A program made the position numbers and the translations under genes. The notes beneath the pieces are model-generated. The model was not told where the DNA came from. It saw only the letters and a list, made by a program, of their open reading frames with translations, and searched no databases. A stretch of 7,917 bases of DNA from UBA5359 sp028699365 [NCBI: bacterium] (GTDB lineage Bacteria; UBP13; UBA5359), in contig JAQVUQ010000116.1 of the NCBI GenBank assembly GCA_028699365.1, positions 1-7,917 on the forward strand. Reading direction: 5' to 3'. Shown in pieces: positions 1-3,730 of this stretch (positions are counted from its first letter, which is position 1; every line of letters starts with the position of its first letter).

Positions 1-1
1 G

Positions 2-166
2 GTGGAAATCGAAGTCAGATATGATGAACTGGCGATTAAGCCTTTGAAGAGCATCAGTGAGGTTGCCGGTATATTCAAAGAATATGCCAGGGGAAAGACA
101 TCTGATTGGGAGGAAATACGCAAGCTCACGGAGCGAGCCGTATCCATGGAGATAGCCGATGAATAA
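2..166 (+). CDS. VapB-type antitoxin, C-terminal part (5' end outside window)
   Basis: An open frame enters from the left edge and ends at TAA 164-166, giving about 54 residues. The tail reads like the C-terminal, toxin-binding region of AbrB/MazE-fold antitoxins: a KPLKSISEVAG segment followed by EYARG and an acidic helix (WEEIRKLTERAV). The DNA-binding swapped-hairpin domain would lie upstream of the window. The GTG at position 2 is probably not the true start. The gene overlaps the next one by 8 nt, which is typical of VapBC operons, and the partner encodes a PIN-domain toxin. By family knowledge the protein would neutralise VapC and, with it, repress the operon. Family assignment from the tail alone is moderately sure; the toxin next door raises confidence. 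Confidence 0.72.
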   Translation: MEIEVRYDELAIKPLKSISEVAGIFKEYARGKTSDWEEIRKLTERAVSMEIADE

Positions 167-578
167 GCAGATTCGGATATCGGCTATTGATGCCAACATA
201 ATTCTGCGCTATCTGCTGGATGATAATGAAGAGCTGTCTGCCAGGGCCAGGAGCATAATGAACGATGTAGAAAGTGGAAAGTTGCATGTTGCGTGTGACC
301 CTGTTAACCTGGCCGAAGTCGTATGGGTATTGAAATCCTTCTATAAAATCCCGAATGATAAAATATGCGCAAGCCTGGAATCGATTATAAAAGCTGAAGG
401 TTTTATCCTGCTGGATAAGGACAGATATTTACTGGCGTTGCAGCTTTTTGCCGGCTCCGCAGCACAGTTCGGTGATGCCTGTGCCTGTGCGGCTGCGCTT
501 CAGGGCTGTTCGGGCCGATTGCTCTCATTTGATCGGAAATTGAGCAAGGTCAATGGTATACAACGGGCGGAGAAGTAG
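159..578 (+). CDS. vapC: VapC-type PIN-domain ribonuclease toxin
   Basis: This is a complete 139-residue PIN domain, a normal length for VapC. All four acidic metal-binding residues expected of the family are visible: D11 in AIDANIILRYLL, E53 in NLAEVVWVL, D106 in QFGDACACAAAL and D125 in SFDRKL. By family knowledge it is a cytoplasmic Mg2+-dependent endoribonuclease that cleaves tRNA or rRNA when free of its antitoxin. The ATG at 159 lies inside the end of the antitoxin gene (8-nt overlap) and has a GGAGA ribosome binding site at 148-152 about 6 nt upstream, so the two are probably translationally coupled. The catalytic set is intact, so the toxin is probably active. Its RNA target cannot be read from sequence. 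Confidence 0.93.
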   Translation: MNKQIRISAIDANIILRYLLDDNEELSARARSIMNDVESGKLHVACDPVNLAEVVWVLKSFYKIPNDKICASLESIIKAEGFILLDKDRYLLALQLFAGSAAQFGDACACAAALQGCSGRLLSFDRKLSKVNGIQRAEK

Positions 579-608
579 ATTCCCGATGATGAAGTCAACC
601 GGGATTTT

Positions 609-617
609 TGGTATAAT
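609..617 (+). promoter_or_regulatory. Extended -10 promoter (TGGTATAAT)
   Basis: TG at 609-610, one base, then TATAAT at 612-617 form a perfect extended -10 element. No good -35 hexamer lies 16-18 bp upstream, which is acceptable for extended -10 promoters. A strong ribosome binding site (GGGAGGG, 634-640) sits 8 nt before the DUF4160-like ATG at 649. The promoter probably belonged to the degraded DUF4160/DUF2442 pair. It is now the only evident promoter ahead of the AAA/DUF4276 pair. Confidence 0.5.
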
Positions 618-648
618 TACCTCAACGAAGTTTGGGAGGGACGTCCTG

Positions 649-842
649 ATGCCGGAAATATCGCGATTTTTTGGGATAATCATATCCATCTTCGGGTTTT
701 TGCAATGCTTATAGATCTAAAATACGCTGAGTATTGTGGCGATTATAAAATCAAGCTTGTGTTTGAGGATAATAAAAGCGGCATTGTAGATTTTTCGTCT
801 TACGTTACGAGGGGGGGTAGCAATGCATATAAGCCATATTAG
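649..842 (+). pseudogene. Remnant of a DUF4160-DUF2442 gene pair (internal deletion and 3' truncation)
   Basis: From ATG 649 the translation begins MPEISRFFGIIISIF, the characteristic N-terminus of DUF4160 proteins, but it runs out of homology and stops at 712-714. In another frame, ATG 705 starts MLIDLKYAEYCGDYKIKLVF and continues EDNKSGIVDFSSYVTRGG, which matches the N-terminal half of DUF2442 proteins. Similarity ends at the GG, where the family normally continues with VF and a second half, and the frame stops at 840-842. DUF4160 and DUF2442 genes commonly sit in tandem, so this looks like one operon that lost most of DUF4160 and the 3' half of DUF2442. The original promoter and ribosome binding site survive. 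The AAA ATPase gene starts at 823, right at the break. The assignments come from remembered family consensus, not a search. Confidence 0.6.
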
Positions 843-1962
843 GCTTAAAAACTGGAAAAACTTCAAGGACGTTGAAGCGCCGTTAGGTTTTAGATTGTTT
901 CTTATCGGGCCGAATGCTTCGGGTAAATCTAATTTGCTGGATGTATTTCGTTTCTTGCGAGATTTAGCTAATGATGGTTTAGGCAAAGCCGTTGTCGACA
1001 ACCGTGGTGGTGTAGCGGCCATCCGCTGTCTGGCCGCTACACGTTATACCGATATAAACATCGAAGTAACTCTATCAGAGGGTGACGATAATTGCTGGCA
1101 GTATCACTTATCGCTTAACCAGAATAACGCACAACGGCCTGTAGTGCGTAGCGAAGTCGTCTGTAAGCAGGGTGAGGTGGTTTTGTTCCGACCGGATGAA
1201 AGTGATGAAGCTGATCCCATGCGATTGACACAAACGGCTTTGGAACAGATTTCGGCTAATGAGACATTTCGCGGTGTGGCGGAGTTTTTTAAGTCTATTT
1301 CCTATCAGCATCTTTTGCCGCAGGTAGTACGTGATCCACGTGGATTTTCTCCTCAGCAGGTATACGACGATCCCTTTGGTCGTGATTTTTTGTTGCGTTT
1401 ATGGAAAACACCTGCTAAAACACGAGAGTCCCGGCTTAAAAAGATTGCGGCTGCGTTACAGAGCGCGGTACCGCAGTTAACAGATTTGAAAGTAAATATG
1501 GACGATTCCGGAATACCGCATCTCAGCGGCGGTTATGCACATTGGCGACCGTATGCTGCCAGACAGAACGAAACACAGTTTTCTGATGGAACATTACGTT
1601 TATTGGGCCTATTATGGACAATTTATGAAGGCTCCGGGCCGCTCTTGCTTGAGGAACCTGAAATATCACTTCAGTCAGAGGTAGTAAGACGTTTGCCCGC
1701 CGTATTTCATCGGATTAATCGCACACGTAAGGTACCCCGACAACTCATAATATCAACACATTCGGAAGAAATGTTGCGGGATGAGGGGATTGGTGCTGAA
1801 GAGGTGTTGCGGCTGGAGCCGAGTACGAGCGGCACATTGCTTTGTCCACCTGATGAAGCTGACCGTCATGCAATGAAGGCAGGCTTGACTGCAGCTGATG
1901 TTTTATTGCCCAAAACTGCACCTGAAGGCATTGAACAGTTGCCATCGGTATTTTTACAATGA
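823..1962 (+). CDS. AAA family ATPase (OLD/AAA_15-AAA_21-like), putative defence ATPase
   Basis: This 379-residue protein has an ABC/SMC-type ATPase core. It opens with MHISHIRLKNWKNFKDV, typical of RecF/OLD-like proteins. Walker A is GPNASGKS at residues 29-36, a signature-like FSDGTLRLLGLL begins at 253, Walker B is LLLEEPE at 274-280, and the switch histidine H313 lies in ISTHSEEML. There are no membrane segments, so it is soluble and not a transporter ATPase. The start has a G-rich Shine-Dalgarno (GAGGGGGGG, from 810) 5-8 nt upstream. The stop overlaps the start of the DUF4276 gene by four bases (ATGA), so the two products are probably made together and act together. Base composition is lower than in the EPS genes: I counted 45% and 42% G+C in 1201-1260 and 1381-1440, versus 67% in 3001-3060. 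Similar ATPase/TOPRIM pairs act in phage defence; that role here is inferred. Confidence 0.85.
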   Translation: MHISHIRLKNWKNFKDVEAPLGFRLFLIGPNASGKSNLLDVFRFLRDLANDGLGKAVVDNRGGVAAIRCLAATRYTDINIEVTLSEGDDNCWQYHLSLNQNNAQRPVVRSEVVCKQGEVVLFRPDESDEADPMRLTQTALEQISANETFRGVAEFFKSISYQHLLPQVVRDPRGFSPQQVYDDPFGRDFLLRLWKTPAKTRESRLKKIAAALQSAVPQLTDLKVNMDDSGIPHLSGGYAHWRPYAARQNETQFSDGTLRLLGLLWTIYEGSGPLLLEEPEISLQSEVVRRLPAVFHRINRTRKVPRQLIISTHSEEMLRDEGIGAEEVLRLEPSTSGTLLCPPDEADRHAMKAGLTAADVLLPKTAPEGIEQLPSVFLQ

Positions 1963-2543
1963 TTGTGGATGCATTAGTCGAAGGTCCGACGGATGAGGCT
2001 GTAGCTAAGAAACTGATCGCGGCTTATTATCACGAGTATGGTACGACGTATGGCAAACAGGGGCATGGCTATTTATGTAAAAAAGCCAGCGGTTTCGCTG
2101 TTCATGCACAATATGGGAATCCCATTCTTATGCTTGTGGATTTTATGGATACAGGTTATATGTGTCCCGGTGAAGTGCCTGCGGCATGGCTACCAAACCC
2201 TTGTGAAAAACTGCTTTTACGGGTGGTCGTACGTGAAATTGAAAGTTGGTTGCTGGCTGATGCTGAAGGGCTGGCGGAATATCTTGGCGTTTCGAAGGTG
2301 CGGATTCCATCTGCGCCGGAAATATTGATAGATCCTAAACAGACTTTAATCAATATTGCACGTTATTCACGCAAAGCATATTTACGTGATGCGATTGTGC
2401 CTAAGATAAATTGCTCTGCAAACGCAGGCCCGGAGTATGTTGATGCAATCAAGGAATTTGTTTATAAACATTGGAATATTGAAGCTGCGCTTAATAGATC
2501 ACTCAGTCTCAGCAAATGCGTAAAGCGTCTTGGAGAATTATGA
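1959..2543 (+). CDS. DUF4276 family protein (TOPRIM-like), partner of the AAA ATPase
   Basis: This 194-residue protein begins MIVDALVEGPTDEAVAKKL. The glutamate in VEGPTDE (E8) and the acidic LMLVDFMD (D61, D64) after a beta strand resemble the conserved acidic positions of TOPRIM folds. REIESWLLAD at 92-101 is a hallmark of DUF4276 proteins. No Shine-Dalgarno is evident before the ATG, and the start overlaps the upstream stop as ATGA, so translation probably depends on coupling. DUF4276 genes are commonly found directly after AAA ATPase genes, as here. By analogy with OLD-, PARIS- and AbiL-type ATPase/TOPRIM pairs, the protein may be the nuclease or effector subunit. No specific activity can be read from sequence, and whether its metal-binding set is complete is uncertain. 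Confidence 0.8.
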   Translation: MIVDALVEGPTDEAVAKKLIAAYYHEYGTTYGKQGHGYLCKKASGFAVHAQYGNPILMLVDFMDTGYMCPGEVPAAWLPNPCEKLLLRVVVREIESWLLADAEGLAEYLGVSKVRIPSAPEILIDPKQTLINIARYSRKAYLRDAIVPKINCSANAGPEYVDAIKEFVYKHWNIEAALNRSLSLSKCVKRLGEL

Positions 2544-2605
2544 GGTATATAGGAAAGCTGCTTGATGCTCATGTAGACCGCTCCAGGCGGGCAATCGAAG
2601 AATAA
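2540..2605 (+). CDS. Possible 21-residue ORF after the DUF4276 gene
   Basis: ATG 2540 overlaps the DUF4276 stop (ATGA) and opens a 21-codon frame ending at TAA 2603-2605. Its product starts MRYIGKLLD and ends RRAIEE. The overlap mirrors the one between the two preceding genes. No family is recognised. It could be a small protein translated by coupling, the stump of a third gene truncated at the module's right edge, or chance. Confidence 0.2.
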   Translation: MRYIGKLLDAHVDRSRRAIEE

Positions 2606-2637
2606 GTTCGGGGTTGATTTACCGTAAAGGCCCGGCC

Positions 2638-2655
2638 TTGGCACACTTCCTGCAA
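2638..2655 (+). promoter_or_regulatory. Sigma-54 (-24/-12) promoter for the EPS operon
   Basis: The sequence TTGGCACACTTCCTGCAA matches the RpoN consensus TGGCAC-N5-TTGCA in all but one core position. The invariant GG (2640-2641) and GC (2652-2653) have the required 10-base spacing. Transcription would start near 2665, about 33 nt before the export-protein ATG. Sigma-54 promoters need an ATP-dependent enhancer-binding activator, so EPS expression would be tightly signal-controlled. I found no convincing activator site upstream. Confidence 0.6.
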
Positions 2656-2697
2656 CATCCTCCCCTCGAGTAAGCGAATACCGAGGGGAGGATTGTT
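2654..2697 (+). promoter_or_regulatory. Inverted repeat covering the ribosome binding site of the export gene
   Basis: CCTCCCCTCG at 2659-2668 pairs perfectly with CGAGGGGAGG at 2682-2691 across a 13-nt loop. Two further pairs (A2657-T2693, T2658-A2692) and, past a bulge at T2694, three more (2654-2656 with 2695-2697) bring the structure up to the start codon. The right arm is the Shine-Dalgarno (GGAGG at 2687-2691, 6 nt before ATG 2698). As RNA the hairpin would hide the ribosome binding site. If transcription begins near 2665, however, most of the left arm is not transcribed and the repeat would act as DNA, for example as an operator. Confidence 0.55.
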
Positions 2698-3579
2698 ATG
2701 TACGCCCTCTTGAAACGAGCGTTTCTTTTTATTTCCATAGTTCTGTTATTCTTATCCGGCTCAGCCTTTGCCGAGAGGCTGATAGCACCCGGAGACCAAC
2801 TGGAGGTAACCGTCTGGTCGGACAAGGAACTGTCCCGGACGGTCACGGTCAGTGCCGACGGCAAGATTACTATGCCACTCATCGGCAGCATCAAGGTAGC
2901 CGGCAGCAACGAGGATGCAGCCGCCAAACTTATAGCCGGAGTCCTGGTGCATTACATCATAGATCCCAAGGTCAGCGTCGGTATCGTCAAGGCACGGCCG
3001 GACAGGGTGTTCGTGCTGGGCCGGGTGAAGAGTCCGGGCGTTTACGATATCCAGCGCGGCAGCACCGTGCTGGAGGGCATATCCCAGGCCGGCGGCCTGC
3101 TGGACAAGGCGGATCTGGATCACGGCACCGTTATCCGGGCCGGCAATAAGTCCGAGCCGGTGAACCTGAAGGCGCTCCTTGCCGGCGGGCAGATGCAGGA
3201 GAACGTTCAGATAAACGACGGCGACGTCATCATCGTGCCGGAACGGGCCGATAACTCGGTTTACGTGCTGGGCAAGGTGAGCAATCCGGGTCTCTACCAA
3301 CTGGAGGACAGCGTTACGGTTATGGGTGCCATCGCCAGATCAGGCGGCAGCACCAACAGGGCCAATCTCAAGAGAGTTACAGTTATCAGGGGGGACCTGG
3401 CCAAGCCGGAGCGTATGGAGATCAACGTTCAGGATATTATTCAACGCGGGGACAAAAGCAAAGATATCATCCTCAAGGCAGGCGATACCGTTTATGTTCC
3501 CGAGTTGGGTGCGATCGATTGGGACAAGATGCTGCAGCGAGTATGGATGTTCAACGAGCTCAAGGATATCTGGAAGTGA
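2698..3579 (+). CDS. Polysaccharide export protein (Wza-type OPX, two SLBB domains)
   Basis: This 293-residue secreted protein has a signal peptide (KR at 6-7, hydrophobic 8-20, likely cleavage after SAFA at 22-25). A polysaccharide export domain follows at about 29-98, starting with the hallmark APGDQLEVTVW. Two SLBB domains follow, at about 103-182 (VFVLGRVKSPGVY to DGDVIIVPE) and 188-269 (VYVLGKVSNPGLY to AGDTVYVPE). By family knowledge such proteins form a periplasmic/outer-membrane ring that carries polysaccharide out and docks with the Wzz-type copolymerase encoded next. Unlike E. coli Wza it has no lipobox cysteine (the protein has no cysteine at all) and only a short tail, with no clear Wza-like outer-membrane helix. 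It may therefore need a separate outer-membrane partner. The start is fixed by GGAGG six bases upstream. Confidence 0.92.
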   Translation: MYALLKRAFLFISIVLLFLSGSAFAERLIAPGDQLEVTVWSDKELSRTVTVSADGKITMPLIGSIKVAGSNEDAAAKLIAGVLVHYIIDPKVSVGIVKARPDRVFVLGRVKSPGVYDIQRGSTVLEGISQAGGLLDKADLDHGTVIRAGNKSEPVNLKALLAGGQMQENVQINDGDVIIVPERADNSVYVLGKVSNPGLYQLEDSVTVMGAIARSGGSTNRANLKRVTVIRGDLAKPERMEINVQDIIQRGDKSKDIILKAGDTVYVPELGAIDWDKMLQRVWMFNELKDIWK

Positions 3580-3581
3580 TA

Positions 3582-3689
3582 TTAGCGGTTTAGCATGTTA
3601 GCGATTTAGCTGTTTAGGAGAACGAAAAATCGTCAAAAAGAAAAGGCCTGGCTTAGCGCTACTAAAAAGCTAAAAGCCTAAATCGCTAA
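3582..3689 (+). repeat. Direct and inverted TTAGCGATTTAGC-type repeats in the intergenic gap
   Basis: TTAGCGGTTTAGC (3582-3594) and TTAGCGATTTAGC (3598-3610) are direct repeats differing at one base, 16 nt apart. CTAAATCGCTAA (3678-3689) is the exact reverse complement of 3598-3609, giving a 12-bp inverted repeat around a 68-nt AT-rich centre. Further TTTAG/GCTAA(A) fragments surround both arms. No ORF is evident in the 151-nt gap. The role is unknown; it could be a small mobile palindromic element, an mRNA stabiliser or an attenuating structure between the first and second EPS genes. Confidence 0.6.
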
Positions 3690-3695
3690 ATAGCT

Positions 3696-3725
3696 AATAG
3701 CCTGTAAGGCTATTGACAGGGAGGT
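3696..3725 (+). promoter_or_regulatory. Small hairpin and ribosome binding site before the copolymerase gene
   Basis: AATAGCC (3696-3702) pairs with GGCTATT (3708-3714) around TGTAA, a 7-bp stem with a 5-nt loop. An alternative pairing, CCTGT (3701-3705) with ACAGG (3716-3720), reaches into the GGGAGGT ribosome binding site at 3719-3725, which lies 5 nt before ATG 3731. There is no T-tract, so it is not an intrinsic terminator. The strong ribosome binding site fixes the start. Confidence 0.4.
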
Positions 3726-3730
3726 AAGCT

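Noticed and set aside
823-1962. AAA protein as an ABC transporter ATPase
   Set aside because: The N-terminus and the EEPE/STHS motifs are of the OLD/RecF-like type, there is no permease nearby, and the partner is a soluble DUF4276 protein.
2627-2639. Short palindrome AAGGC-CCG-GCCTT as a terminator
   Set aside because: It has only five base pairs and a 3-nt loop, no T-tract follows, and it adjoins the sigma-54 element.
2654-2697. Inverted repeat as an intrinsic terminator of the defence module
   Set aside because: No run of T follows the stem; the 3' arm runs into a ribosome binding site and start codon instead.
2761-3300. Long minus-strand ORF (179 codons) opposite the export gene
   Set aside because: It lies wholly within the well-supported export gene on the other strand, has no recognisable domain or ribosome binding site, and follows from the high G+C of the real gene.
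3582-3700. CRISPR-like array
   Set aside because: There are only two direct copies of 13 nt with a 3-nt gap, and no regular spacers or cas genes.
3713-3718. TTGACA as a -35 box for the copolymerase gene
   Set aside because: It is only 12 nt before the ATG and overlaps the ribosome binding site region; no -10 element is possible before the start.
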